Origin: Dryas octopetala
Lineage: Eukaryota > Streptophyta > Magnoliopsida > Rosales > Rosaceae
Direction of reading: 5' to 3'
Assembly (NCBI GenBank): GCA_963921425.1
Contig: OY992839.1
Span: 14,549,409-14,613,408 of the forward strand
Length of the DNA: 64,000 bases
Below the pieces are notes generated by a model. It saw only the letters and a program-made list of their open reading frames with translations, did not search any database and was not told where the DNA came from. This document shows, one piece after another, positions 1-10,444 of the stretch. Both the position numbers and the translations under genes were made by a program. Position 1 is the first letter of the stretch; each line of letters starts with the position of its first letter.

Positions 1-2
1 AA

Positions 3-2549
3 GACATAGGCACCTCTAGGACACTTGAACTAATTCACTTGGATTTAGTCGGTCCTGTCCAAACCTTGTCAATAGGTGGAAAGAAATACATTCTAGTCAT
101 GGTAGATGATTTTTCTAGGTACACTTGGGTGTCATTTCTTAAGGACAAGTCGGAGACATTTCATCATTTTGTCAAGATTGTGAAACTGCTGAAAAGTGAA
201 GGTATGTCGAGTCTGTCAACCCTGTCCAGAATTAGATCAGACCATGGAACTGAGTTTGAAAACTCTCAATTCGATGAGTTTTGTTGTCAAATGGGTATTA
301 AACATGAATTCTCAGCTCCAATAACACCCCAACAAAATGGAATCGTTGAGAGAATGAATAGAGTTTTGATTGAGATGGCTAGAGTGATGTTGAATAGCAA
401 AAATCTTGCTAAACATTTCTGGGCCGAGGCGGTAAACACAGCATGTTACATCATAAATAGAGTCTACCTTAGGCCGGGAACCAAAAAGACTCCCTATGAA
501 CTGTGGAAGGGTAGGAAACCTAAGGTTACACACTTTAGAGTGTTTGGGAGTGCATGTTACATCCTTAGGGATAGAGAACATTTGGGGAAATTTGATTCTA
601 AGAGTGATGAGGGTTTGTTTTTAGGCTATTCATCCAACAGTAGAGCTTTTAGAGTCTTCAATTTGCGAACAAATTCTATGTTAGAATCAATAAATGTGAA
701 AATAGATGATCATGATGCATCTATTGAAATGGCTGCTGATAAGGATGAATTGTTCCCACAATCTGATCCTAAAGAGGATAATTTGGTTAAAGAAGAGTCC
801 AAGTCAGGCAGTGATGAACCTACTGATGACTCAAAAATTGTTGAGTTTGATAAGTCAGAGAGCGAACAAAATGACAAAACCTTGAGTGACAGATCTGAAA
901 AACCAAGATGGGTGAGGTGTAACCATGGTGAAGATGTAATTCTAGGTTCTTTAGACCAGCCAGTTAGGACTAGAAAACAAATGGCAAATGAACTTGCTCA
1001 TGTGTGCTATGTGTCCATTGTTGAACCTAAAAATGTCAAAGAAGCACTCAATCATGAGGAATGGGTGAGTGCAATGCATGAGGAATTGAACCAATTTGAG
1101 AGAAACCAAGTGTGGACTCTTGTAGAAAGACCAGCCAACACAAATGTCATTGGAACCAAATGGATCTTCAAAAATAAATATGATGAATTTGGGAATGTAG
1201 TTAGAAACAAGGCTAGGCTTGTTGCTCAAGGGTACTCTCAATTAGAGGGTATTGATTTTGATGAGACTTTTGCACCCGTTGCTAGACTTGAGTCCGTTAG
1301 GTTACTTTGTGCCATTGCATGTCATCTTAGGTTCAAATTGTATCAAATGGATGTTAAAACGGCATTTTTAAATGGTTACTTGAATGAGGAAGTTTTTGTG
1401 GAACAACCAAAAGGTTTTGAGGATCCTCACATGAGAGATGGTGTATATAAATTGAGGAAAGCCTTGTATGGGCTGAAGCAAGCTCCAAGAGCTTGGTATG
1501 AGAGACTCTCTCATCACTTGTTGTCCAATGGGTATCAAAGAGGGTCGGTTGACAAGACCCTATTTGTAAAAAGGTTGAAAAATGATGTCTTGATTGCTCA
1601 AGTTTATGTGGATGATATTGTCTTTGGTTCAACTTCAGATTTTCATGTTAAGAGATTCATTGATGTAATGTCTAGTGAATTTGAAATGAGTCTAGTTGGT
1701 GAAATGAATTTCTTTTTAGGGCTGCAAGTTAAGCAAGTAGATAGTGGGATATTTATCTCCCAATCTAAGTATGCTAGAAACTTGGTCAAAAAGTTTGGGC
1801 TTGAGTCTTCCAAAGTGGCTACTACTCCAATGAGTAAAAGCTCCAAACTTCATAGGGATCCAAGTGGTAAGCAAGTGGACCAAACCTTGTATAGAAGCAT
1901 GATAGGAAGTCTCCTCTACCTCACAGCTAGTAGACCGGACATATCATTTGCGGTAGGAGTGTGTGCTAGGTTCCAAAGTGATCCCAAAGAATCTCATTTG
2001 TTTGCAACAAAAAGAATCATCAAATATGTAAGTGGGACTCTTGACTATGGGTTGTGGTATACCCATGATACCAACACTAAATTGGTTGGATTTAGTGACT
2101 CCGATTGGGCTGGGTGTAGTGATGATTTGAAGAGCACCTCAGGTGGTGCTTTCTATGTTGGGAATAACTTAGTGTCTTGGCATAGCAAGAAGCAGAATTC
2201 TGTCTCTTTGTCGACTGCTGAAGCTGAATACATAGCAGCAGGGAGTTGTTGTACACAACTCATTTGGATGAGACAAATGTTAGCCGATTATGGAATTGAT
2301 GAGAAAACTTTTCTCATCTATTGTGATAACATGAGTGCTATAGATATCTCCAAGAACCCGGTGCAACATACTAAAACCAAGCATATTGACATAAGACATC
2401 ATTTCATTCGAGATCTCGTGGAGAGTGGAACTCTTACTTTGATTTTTGTTCCTTCCGAACAACAACTTGCAGACATCTTTACAAAAGCTCTAGAGAATCC
2501 AAAGCACATTAGTCTTCGGAAGTCAATTGGCATTTGTACACATGCATAA
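3..2549 (+). CDS. Ty1-copia pol polyprotein, partial: integrase C-terminal part, reverse transcriptase, RNase H
   Basis: This is the 3' part of a copia polyprotein, open from the left window edge to TAA at 2547-2549 with no frameshift or stop. Domains in order: integrase core (DHGTEF carries the second Asp, QQNGIVER the catalytic Glu), an acidic linker, then reverse transcriptase beginning near the EALNHEEW block, with the catalytic box YVDD at nt 1605-1616 and the [14 protein letters not shown] block. RNase H follows, with SDSDWAGC and STAEAEY, and the C-terminal motif [10 protein letters not shown]. The frame continues upstream of the window, so the start is not visible. It makes the enzymes for reverse transcription and integration. 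All visible catalytic motifs are intact, so the copy could recently have been active. Confidence 0.93.
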   Translation, partial: DIGTSRTLELIHLDLVGPVQTLSIGGKKYILVMVDDFSRYTWVSFLKDKSETFHHFVKIVKLLKSEGMSSLSTLSRIRSDHGTEFENSQFDEFCCQMGIKHEFSAPITPQQNGIVERMNRVLIEMARVMLNSKNLAKHFWAEAVNTACYIINRVYLRPGTKKTPYELWKGRKPKVTHFRVFGSACYILRDREHLGKFDSKSDEGLFLGYSSNSRAFRVFNLRTNSMLESINVKIDDHDASIEMAADKDELFPQSDPKEDNLVKEESKSGSDEPTDDSKIVEFDKSESEQNDKTLSDRSEKPRWVRCNHGEDVILGSLDQPVRTRKQMANELAHVCYVSIVEPKNVKEALNHEEWVSAMHEELNQFERNQVWTLVERPANTNVIGTKWIFKNKYDEFGNVVRNKARLVAQGYSQLEGIDFDETFAPVARLESVRLLCAIACHLRFKLYQMDVKTAFLNGYLNEEVFVEQPKGFEDPHMRDGVYKLRKALYGLKQAPRAWYERLSHHLLSNGYQRGSVDKTLFVKRLKNDVLIAQVYVDDIVFGSTSDFHVKRFIDVMSSEFEMSLVGEMNFFLGLQVKQVDSGIFISQSKYARNLVKKFGLESSKVATTPMSKSSKLHRDPSGKQVDQTLYRSMIGSLLYLTASRPDISFAVGVCARFQSDPKESHLFATKRIIKYVSGTLDYGLWYTHDTNTKLVGFSDSDWAGCSDDLKSTSGGAFYVGNNLVSWHSKKQNSVSLSTAEAEYIAAGSCCTQLIWMRQMLADYGIDEKTFLIYCDNMSAIDISKNPVQHTKTKHIDIRHHFIRDLVESGTLTLIFVPSEQQLADIFTKALENPKHISLRKSIGICTHA

Positions 2550-3669
2550 TTCCTTGTAGTTAAATGTGCTTCATTGTTTAAGTTTCTTTTATTTGGTTAA
2601 GTAGTTTTTCTTTTAAAGAAAATAACCACTTTGAAAGGTCTTAACATTATTTGTCACACTCTCTTTGATATTCAAAAAGGTTCTTGCATAACATGAGTCA
2701 TGTCAATAAGCATAATCCCTCCTTCTTGTCCAATGTTAGCCTTGAGATTTTTTTTTTAACACTTTGTCATAATCAATCAAACTTGTTAAATGCTTTTCAA
2801 AGATAATTTGTTTGAGGATGCAATTTCGCCCTTCAATATAATTCCTCATTTGTGACCCATCTTCAGCTAAACTTTTCTCATTTGAACAAATGTGCACCAT
2901 TCAAAATAACAAAAAAAAGAGGAAGTGTGACCAAAGAAGTCACGGCCCTAGAGAGAAATAAGGTGTTTTTATGGTGTTCTAGGGTAAAGAGTCGCAAAAT
3001 TGGACCAAATCATTGCACTTAACCTGGGATGTGCCTAAACAAAACAAATGAAAACAATTTTCTCATAGCCATAGTCATGAGTTGAAAAACTTTGCTTTCG
3101 AGATTTGTTCCCAAATTAGAAATTCTCTTGAGTGGTCAAATTCTAATCTCTTTTTGTGGATGAAACTTATTCAACCTCTTTGGTTGTCTTTGACATTGTT
3201 TTTCCATCTAGAACAAGTCTTGAATGCTAGCATTGACCTCCCTATATCTCAAATATGCTTATTTTCTTGCACAAAATTTGCAATCTTCATTTTCTATATC
3301 TATTAGAGTGTTGACATTGGTGGTTAATGCATTTCAATTGTTTTTTGTTTTTGTCAAAATAAAATTCCTGAAGCACATCTATCTCATAGATTTTTTTTGT
3401 GTGTCATTGCTTCCAATTCTCTAAGGATTCCTCTATCTTTTTGCTTTATGTTCCAGTACGCAGTTTGTTCATTTTGACTAGTCTAACAATCGTCAAATAC
3501 AGTCAATTTCACAGAGATATTCTGCACTTTGGATTACTGTTCATTGAAGGGTATTTCAATCTTTTTTGCATGCCTATTTTCTTCTCTAGCTGCCCCTCAT
3601 ATTATATGTCTATATTCTGCAAGCCCGGTATAGAGACGCTGCTACTGCTACTGCCGGTTATCAGTCCAC
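2550..3669 (+). other. non-coding region between pol and the polypurine cluster
   Basis: About 1.1 kb of AT-rich sequence without a long reading frame. Some Sireviruses carry an env-like frame here; I see none, only short unrelated frames. It belongs to the retroelement because it lies between pol and the polypurine tracts. Confidence 0.6.
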
Positions 3670-4022
3670 GGGGGAGTTCGAATTTAGGGGGAGTTAGAAT
3701 TTAGGGGGAGTCAGACTTTTCTGGAATTTACTCTTTCAGCATGTATTTTTCTCTTGCATATCTCTCTAACTTTCTGTGCTTTTGAATTGAACTTTCCTTT
3801 TATGTATGTCCTTTGTCTTTCCATGACAAAAAGGGGGAGAATGTATTTGTTTAATCTACATTGCTTGCTGTGTTTAAATTGCATTGGTTGCTGTACTATC
3901 ATATTTTGTGTTGTGCAAGTACTTCTTCTTGCAGGTACATTATAACACAGTGTTGGGATGAGTGTTGAGAGTCTTGTGAGGTGAATGGGTTGATGTTTTG
4001 TCAAGGAAAGCTAAAGGGGGAG
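3670..4022 (+). promoter_or_regulatory. cluster of five GGGGGAG polypurine-tract motifs
   Basis: GGGGGAG occurs at 3670-3676, 3687-3693, 3704-3710, 3833-3839 and 4016-4022. The last is AAAGGGGGAGA directly before the LTR start TGTTAG and is the likely plus-strand primer. The second and third lie in near-identical 17-bp units built on GAATTTAGGGGGAGT. Multiple polypurine tracts upstream of the 3' LTR are a known Sirevirus signature. Confidence 0.8.
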
Positions 4023-4024
4023 AT

Positions 4025-5663
4025 TGTTAGTTTCTAGGATTTATTATATTGACTATTTTCCTTGTCAAAACAATTGTATTTATTTGTATTTAATCACTCA
4101 CAAGCTCTAGGCTAGATTAAGGACAAGTTCAGCTGTATTGAAGAAGTCAAGAATGAACAAAGACACAAGGTATACTGCACTTCATTCATTTCATGAAAAT
4201 CACAGTTTTTTGTCTATTTGACTAGTCATTCACTGATCATAAAGAACACTGTTTTTCACGTACAGTGGTTGTTACTTAAGTCACAGTCACAACAGTGGGT
4301 CCATTTCGGGTTTTACTTTTTAAGCCCATTTCATTGAAAGCCCATATTCGGTTTTTTACTAAACATGCATGTGCATTGCACATGGCTTGGTTCCCCTACC
4401 TTAGCAATCAGATCTGATTGCATCTTTGCCATTCACGCCACACACCTTCACACATCAGCACTATTCATCATCTTCCCCATTTCTGATTTTTGCAAAATAA
4501 AGCAAAATTCCTTTTTACAGCTCCTCATTCCTATCCTTAGTAATACTAGGATACCCCTCTAGGACAAAGAGAATATGCCCCTCATTCGTCTCTTGTGGAC
4601 AGCCATTGATTGGCTTCCACGTGGCTTGGGCAAACATGAAAGTTGCGTGGGTGTGTACGGGTATATGGCGCATTCGGTTCAGATCTTTTGGCGTGGGTGT
4701 ATGAGCATTTTGGGTGTGTATTTTTCGGGTTTCATGCCTGGGTATTTTTTAGGTTAAGTGCTCATCTTTAACATTTTCAGAATATGGTCTTTTAATTCTT
4801 AAAAAATCAAAAAGATTTTCTGAACTTGTTTTTGTTTCATCTAAAATTCTAAATGGGTTTGAGTGCTTAAATCTTTTCATATATTCTTCAAACACATTCA
4901 TTTTAGATTTTAGTTGAAGGATTCAATATCAACCTTTTCATGCCTATAGCTTGAGAAAGTTGATCTTTGTTTTTTTTTGAATCCTACATTGGCATATCAT
5001 GTTCATGCATTGATGAATCTACTGGGCTTGGTGCGAATTGGTGCCATGGGTTGATGAGCTTGGAGTGGAGCTGCCTTCTTCATGAATGACCGATTGCCTT
5101 GCTTATGGAAGTTGCACAAAGGGGTAAGAAAGCTGCCACTTAGTCTAGGACTTAGTGATTGAGCTTGTGTGCTGTGTGCTCCCTTTGTATTGAACTTCTG
5201 ATTTAGTGGATTGCTTGGTCAGCTGGATAGACCCCCAGTTTTTACCCTTTGTGGTTCTAGGTGAACATCTTGTGTGCATTTGTCTTCCTTGTTTGTGTTG
5301 TTATGATTACTGACTCACTCAACTTTTAAACACAAATCGGTACTGTAGCTATATGCTTGAAATTGATATATGCCTTATATAACTGTCTAGCTAATCACAC
5401 ACCACTGTAGTTGTGGATAACACTGGGATGCCTACTGTGATGGGTCCTCTGAGTGTATAGGATGTCACTTGATCCTTGGTGTGTTTGATTTGTGTTGTTT
5501 ACAGAAGTGATTTTTGGTTTTTAGAAGTCAATCTGGAGTTTCATACTTTCGTTACTGAACCGTCTGAGTTGTGTTTGTTTGACTAGTCCCTGAGTGATCA
5601 CATAAACCAAAAATTGGGGTCCGATCACTGATAGTGAAATTAATCAAGTTTATTAAGTGAACA
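4025..5663 (+). repeat. 3' LTR of the Sirevirus-type element
   Basis: Starts TGTTAGTTTCTAGG directly after the terminal polypurine tract. The proposed end is ...AAGTGAACA, giving TGTT...AACA termini and about 1.64 kb. The start is well supported. The end is a guess because no second LTR is in the window for comparison. No gene is seen within it. Confidence 0.5.
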
Positions 5664-6790
5664 GATCACCTAAATTAAACTTTCACCTCTCCACCTCCTC
5701 ACTACTATATAAGACCCTCACTCTCTCACATATCAGATATCATCTTCTACACCTTACACCTTTTTATTTTCTGAAAGTTAGAGAGAGAGAGAGAAGTTGG
5801 CGCAAGGAGGAGGAGAGGGCAGCAAGAAGGCCGCATCTTCCTTGGGTTTTTCCTTGTTTCTTCTTTTCTTCTTCTTTTGATTTCCTTTGTTTCCTTTAGT
5901 TAATTAGTCTATTCTTCTTTCATTATGGATTCAACGTTTGATTATTTAATGAAAGTTGATTCTTTTATTTCTTTATTATGTTTTGATTTTAGTTTTGCAT
6001 TGTTAAGATGATGATGAAGCTCTTATTATTCGATCAATGTTGATTTATGGTTAATGAAATAAAGCCATGTGATTTAATGTGATGTTTGCATGCGATAAAT
6101 TCCTATTGTCTGTACGTTTTAATTGATTCTATTTGTTTGCACTATTTGACTAGCTACAATAGAGTTGTTTGCATCTAGTAATTGTTATGAAATTGAGAGG
6201 TGATAATCAAGCTAATCAATTCAGTAGGTAACAAGGAGGTATCCTAAGAACTTATCTTTGATAAATAGGTTTCATAGATATCATCTACATCGATAATCAA
6301 GATACTATCATGCTCTATGTGTTTGTCGTTTTCATATAATCTTAATGACTCTTGCATGGTTAACAGCTTAGGTAGACGATAATCAAGCTTCCTAGGAACA
6401 TGTGAGTTAACTAGGTTAAGTTGCGATAATCAAGCTCTTAATCTATGAATAAGGAAAACAATAGTTAGGCGAGTGTCCGATAATCAAGGCCTCTCGGCTG
6501 GCAAACTTTATTGTATGTGTTCACTTTCAATTGCATGTCACCATAATAGTTGTAATCTTATAATATGTGGTGGATTCTGAATTCTTAATAATGCCGTGTT
6601 TTGTGTGTGTGTGTGTGTGTCTCATCTCTACAAACCCCCACTATCAGTAGTATTTCTAATATGTCAAGTTGAGTTGGTTTATTAATACTAAACCCATTCT
6701 CTGTGGGATCGACCTCGTACTTTGCACCCTTTGCTACCATGCGATTCGTGCACTTGCGAGTAAACTTAGAGCTTTGGTAAGTATTTGTGT
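5664..6790 (+). repeat. older LTR-retrotransposon remnant with five GATAATCAAG repeats
   Basis: A TATA-like box (CTATATAAG, near 5705) is followed by a CT-rich leader, a GA run, and then five copies of (C/T)GATAATCAAG at 6201, 6291, 6377, 6424 and 6478. A GTGGGATCGACC motif near 6706 and a ...TTGCGAGTAAACTT end resemble the 3' end of Ty3/gypsy-type LTRs just before the primer-binding site. The left end would have been cut off by insertion of the Sirevirus. There is a (GT)9 run near 6604. No coding sequence is seen. The class assignment is from memory of such ends and is tentative. Confidence 0.4.
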
Positions 6791-6798
6791 TAATTAAT

Positions 6799-7330
6799 TT
6801 ACTCTAAGAAAACAAACAACACCAGGCCTAACACCAGTGAGTCTGTCATAATACGAAGGCTGACATCAGGATCGGATACTAGAATCGACTCCAACAGAGT
6901 GTCAGGAGGGAGTTGGCTGGCCAAGTCCTCCAAATACCTCGTTATGTTGGTCATCATCTCATTCTTCAAAATGTTATACACAAGTTAGAAATTAGGAAAT
7001 TAAATATAAATATAAATAATTATGAAAAAAATTAAAAGATAAAAAACTAACATGTTTCGCCCTGACCGCATCACAACCGGGTCGGACATAAACATCCTCG
7101 AAGGTGTCGATCTCCGGGAATTGCCAACCTGCCTGAAAAAGAAAATAATGTTGTCAAAGAACCAAACAATACTAAAGAATATATATATATATTAAATTAA
7201 ATAATGACGAATCTAACTTCGCGACTCCACTCAGTATGAGATGGGCTTCGAACCACCATGATGTTCAATCCTTGTTGGCGCTTTCTGGTTCTTAATATTG
7301 GCGGTCGACTTTTTCTGTTAAATATTAGGA
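6799..7330 (-). pseudogene. CACTA (En/Spm) plant transposase remnant, Transposase_24-like
   Basis: Three exon-like blocks are seen on the minus strand. The block at about 7205-7330 contains the HHGGSKP motif followed by an in-frame TGA. The block at about 7053-7132 lies between an AG acceptor and a GT donor and encodes GWQFPEIDTFEDVYVRPG, a pattern I associate with plant Ptta/En/Spm (Transposase_24) proteins. The block at about 6814-6985 encodes an acidic C-terminal tail ending in a stop. Intron-like AT-rich gaps separate them. The internal stop and missing N-terminal part make it a pseudogene. No TIRs were found nearby, so it is a relic and not a complete element. Confidence 0.6.
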
Positions 7331-7373
7331 AAATTGTAAATGTATTAGTGCATATACAATAAAGGAATAAATT

Positions 7374-7680
7374 AAAGAAGAACTCTTTGTCTGAGCATAT
7401 ATATATTATATATATACTATTTTTTGTCTTCTTATAGAGGAAAACGAACGGGTAAACGATTTTCGATTTGGCTGATTTTTTGCAGGGATGATCTATCAAT
7501 GGAGATGTAAAAAATGGACGGTTCGGATTAACACAAAACGACCCGTGTGGGCCACACAGGGTGATCCCTCATTTAACACTAAATGAGGGATCCCTTATTG
7601 GAAGGGCCCTTTATTTATATATATATATATATATAACTCTTTGTCTAAGCACATATATATACTATTTTTTGTTCTTCCTT
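7374..7680. repeat. direct repeats flanking a 13-bp perfect hairpin
   Basis: The string ACTCTTTGTCT(G/A)AGCA followed by (TA)n and ACTATTTTTTGT occurs at about 7381-7430 and again at about 7638-7672. Between them is a perfect inverted repeat, GATCCCTCATTTA / TAAATGAGGGATC, at 7563-7575 and 7580-7592 with a 4-nt loop. The segment at 7455-7515 also carries the GATTTTTTGCAGGGATGATCT motif shared with MITEs elsewhere in the window. It looks like a small foldback insertion; its exact ends are unclear. Confidence 0.5.
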
Positions 7681-7847
7681 TCTATTAAAAAGACCCTTTT
7701 CGTTCCTCTATCATGTTTTTCTATTGTTCGATCACTTTTGATGTGCAACCTCTGGGATAGTTTTGTTCTCTGTCCTTTGAGCTACTCGCCTCCAATTTAT
7801 GAACAGGCAAAATGCTAAGATTGGTTGTTTTGGTTTGAATGGATTGT

Positions 7848-8183
7848 TTTTTTTTTTTTTTTGATCTCTTTATCTGCACCTTGTTTGAACTACAGGTATT
7901 GTTCAAGCAACCATATAGATGTCGTCTGCTTGTGCGCGCTACTCCTTCAAGAGCTGTAGTGCTTCACTCTCAGCTCTCTTTTGCTTTCACTTGCGAATAA
8001 GCTTCTTTTTCAGCTTGATAACTCTCTTCATAACGCATTTTCTCTTCTGCACTGATGTTCTTCTTAATTCCACTTGGGCCCCAAAATCTTGAAGATTTCT
8101 TTAAACTCGACCTCATGAGGGTTGTCCTTTGATCTCATTTCATTTGATTCTTGTTCATGCAGGTCATCTTTGTTGGAGTCCAT
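7848..8183 (-). pseudogene. 3xHMG-box protein (HMGB6/13-like) pseudogene fragment
   Basis: On the minus strand, broken frames encode EFKEIFKILGPKWN, then SAEEKMRYEESYQAEKEAY, then WLLEQYL*FKQGADKEI. Together these follow one HMG box and its linker in plant 3xHMG-box proteins, which bind DNA in chromatin. At least two internal stops and several small insertions or deletions are present. No intron-like gap interrupts the block. It ends in an uninterrupted run of about 15 A residues (T at 7848-7862), as expected of a retrocopy, possibly primed within the naturally A-rich KENKK codons. The N- and C-terminal boxes are missing. Confidence 0.65.
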
Positions 8184-8875
8184 CAGCAAGCTAAGCCATC
8201 ATCTCACCCCTGTTCATCCTCTAAGAAGGCTGAATCATCATCAGTGTTTTCAATAGCGCGCTTCAGGCAAGCGCGAGTCATGGCGAGGCGGCGACCGATT
8301 GCGCACGACGTCGAGGGACTGTATAAAAAGACTGAAAGGCGACGGCACGGCGCAGAAAGCGTACGCCTTGCCACGGCAAGGCGAGGATAGCGTTAATGGC
8401 GATGCTCTGCAAGAATGTTTTTTCAAAAACTCTCAGTCCCAAAACAACGTCGTTTTGGGCTGAAAGTTTAATTAACTCCTTAAGTACTGCTTCCCCTTTC
8501 AGAATCACATGTTCTCTGACTTCTCTCAACTCTCAACCCTCAACCCTCATCTTTGTGAGTGTTCTCTCATTCTCAGCGGCTGGGTGGACTCTCGAATCGA
8601 TCTCTCATTTTGTCTAGACCTGGCAAAACATCACCCAACCCGTTAACACGACCCGATACGACCCGTAAATTTGCGGGTTTGGGTTGAAGGTTATTGGGTC
8701 GTGTTAAAATCGTGTTGACCCGATAACAACCCATTAAGATAACGGGTCATGTCGGTGCTAACCCGCGAAACCCGTTAGACCCAATAAAATAAGGGCATTT
8801 AAGTAATTGTATATAGTTAACAAACACAGCCCTAAACTTCCCAACCAAAATCACAGCCATCACCCGCCCCCCTGA

Positions 8876-8879
<4 letters not shown>

Positions 8880-8940
<61 letters not shown>
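8880..8940. repeat. (TC)30 microsatellite
   Basis: About 60 bp of pure TC dinucleotide inside the inner hAT element. A likely length-polymorphic site. Confidence 0.95.
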
Positions 8941-8944
<4 letters not shown>

Positions 8945-9321
8945 ACACAGGCGAGACCACCACTGTTGAGCTCACCTTCTTCTCCTCTCTCTCCCCGTGC
9001 CACTTCCTTCTCCTCTGCTACCTCGCCGATGAGATCGACGCCTCAAGGACCTCAACCTGAACCTCCTTCTCTCCCCCCGAGATCTCTCTCCTCCAACCTT
9101 GTCGACACCACCTGTGCAGCTGCGCCTCCCTCTGATGTTTCTTGGCTTTTTTATTTTTATTTTTAATTTTCTGTATGTATTTGTAGGAACTAGGAAGAAG
9201 AAGAGTTGGGGTGGGTTACTGAGTTTGGGAGATTGTAGATCGTAAGGGGGTTGGGTTGCAGGAAGATAAAAAGAAAGAAAAAGGAAGAAAAAGAAAGAAA
9301 AAGAAGAAGAAGAAAGGAGAT

Positions 9322-9475
9322 GTGTGCGTGTGTTTGGACTTTGGGGCATATTTTGTCTATATGTATTTGCAGGAAGAAGAAAAAGGAAGAAAAAGGAAGA
9401 AAAAGGAGAAGAAGAAAAAGAAAGAAAAAGGAGAAGAATAAAGAAATGGTGTGCGTGTGTTTGGACTTTGGGGCA
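9322..9475. repeat. 127-bp spaced duplication in a purine-rich tract
   Basis: GTGTGCGTGTGTTTGGACTT starts at 9322 and again at 9449, both preceded by AAG/GAA-rich sequence. It appears to be a local tandem duplication inside the inner hAT element. Reading frames here are low-complexity artefacts. Confidence 0.75.
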
Positions 9476-10122
9476 AATCTGTAACAGTTGATTGTTTAGT
9501 GTTTTTTTTTTTTTCTTAACGGGTAAAACGGGTCGTGCCGTGTTTACCCGTTATTTTTCGGGTCGTGTTTGGGTTGAGGTTTTTGCTACCCGAAAGTTAA
9601 TGGGTCGTGTTGGGTCACCCGTTAACACAAACGGGTCGTGTCGAGTTTAACCCAAACCCGCAAAACACGACCCGTTTGCCAGGTCTAATTTTGTCATCTC
9701 TGGGTCTCATCTTTCTCTGCGCAGCTAGGAGCCCATTCCTCTCTGAAGAGTCAAGTCTCGATCTCTCATTCTCGGCAGCAAGAGCCCATTTGTCTCTCCT
9801 CTGTATGTTTGTTTCTGATTTTCTGAGTTTCTTCTCATATGTAATTATGTGAATATGTTTGTTTCTGCACAATGCACCTATGTGATTATGTGAATATTGG
9901 GAATTTTTGTGAATAATGAATATTGGGAATTGTTGTGAATAATGAATATCGGGATTGTGATTCTGTGAGTATTGATATGTAATATGGATGATTTTTATTT
10001 ATGAATGACAATTAATGTTATTTTTTAGCTATACAATTTTTTTATTATTATATTTTTTTATGCCCGAAAGGCTTACGCTACTGAAAACGCCTCGCATGAC
10101 GCTTTTGCATCTGAAAACACTG

Positions 10123-10444
10123 GTTTGGTTACAGAGAAAATCTTGAAAGAGATAAAAAAAATTAAGATTCACAAATTAATATGGCTGGATTGTTTCATCG
10201 AAAACAATATTACCAATTAAATTAAAGTGAGTACACCATTTTGAAGATGGATCAAGTAAATTAAAGAGAGTACAAAAAGAGAGCAAACCAAGTCATAATT
10301 AAGGCAATCGATCTCAGAGTGAGAGCATATATGCATGTATGTTTGTACTATGTTGTGTATAGGGTAGGTTTCTTATCAAAGTGGAATCATACCAAATCTT
10401 CCAGCTAAGAAAGCGAGGGTAGCACCACTGAACTGAGGCCCTGT
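10123..10444. other. unassigned AT-rich spacer
   Basis: The sequence between the outer TIR element and the solo LTR. I see no gene and no recognisable repeat. Confidence 0.5.

Larger units (their letters stand above)
1..5663 (+). mobile_element. Sirevirus-type Ty1-copia retrotransposon, 3' part
   Basis: The window opens inside the integrase of a Ty1-copia element (integrase precedes reverse transcriptase). After pol come about 1.1 kb of AT-rich non-coding DNA with no env-like frame, a cluster of polypurine motifs (3670-4022) and a long 3' LTR. The combination of copia pol, a long non-coding 3' region, repeated polypurine motifs and a long LTR is known for the plant Sirevirus (SIRE/Maximus) lineage. 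The gag region, 5' LTR and left end lie outside the window. The open pol frame suggests a fairly young copy. The right boundary is inferred from an ...AACA terminus and is uncertain. Confidence 0.85.
8615..9687. mobile_element. hAT-type non-autonomous transposon, 1,073 bp, with perfect 8-bp target duplication
   Basis: The termini are TAGACCTGGCAAA and TTTGCCAGGTCTA, a perfect 13-bp inverted repeat. They are flanked on both sides by ATTTTGTC (8607-8614 and 9688-9695), the 8-bp duplication expected of hAT transposases. Both subterminal regions (about 8625-8800 and 9517-9680) are packed with CGACCCG/CGGGTCG-type motifs in both orientations, which are candidate transposase-binding sites. The interior holds a (TC)30 run, a GC-rich segment (about 8945-9140) that could be captured host sequence, and purine-rich duplications. 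No transposase is present, so mobilisation would depend on an enzyme supplied from elsewhere. Confidence 0.9.
8242..10122. mobile_element. outer TIR element with CAGTGTTTTCA ends (hAT-like), non-autonomous
   Basis: The left end CAGTGTTTTCA (8242) is mirrored by TGAAAACACTG ending at 10122. The subterminal GC-rich motifs also match in inverted orientation (GAGTCATGGCGAGGCG against GCGTCATGCGAGGCG). CAGTGTTTT ends are known from plant hAT-type elements. The flanking 8-mers do not match, so the insertion is old or one flank has changed. The interior has no transposase. About 1.07 kb of it is a younger inserted element (8615-9687). Confidence 0.6.

Noticed and set aside
2550-4010. env-like frame in the Sirevirus 3' region
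   Set aside because: Only short, unrelated frames of about 100 aa or less; no signal peptide or coiled coil seen.
9251-9484. Lys/Arg-rich frames
   Set aside because: Products of GAA/AAG-rich tracts in the inner hAT element, with a duplicated segment; no protein-like composition.
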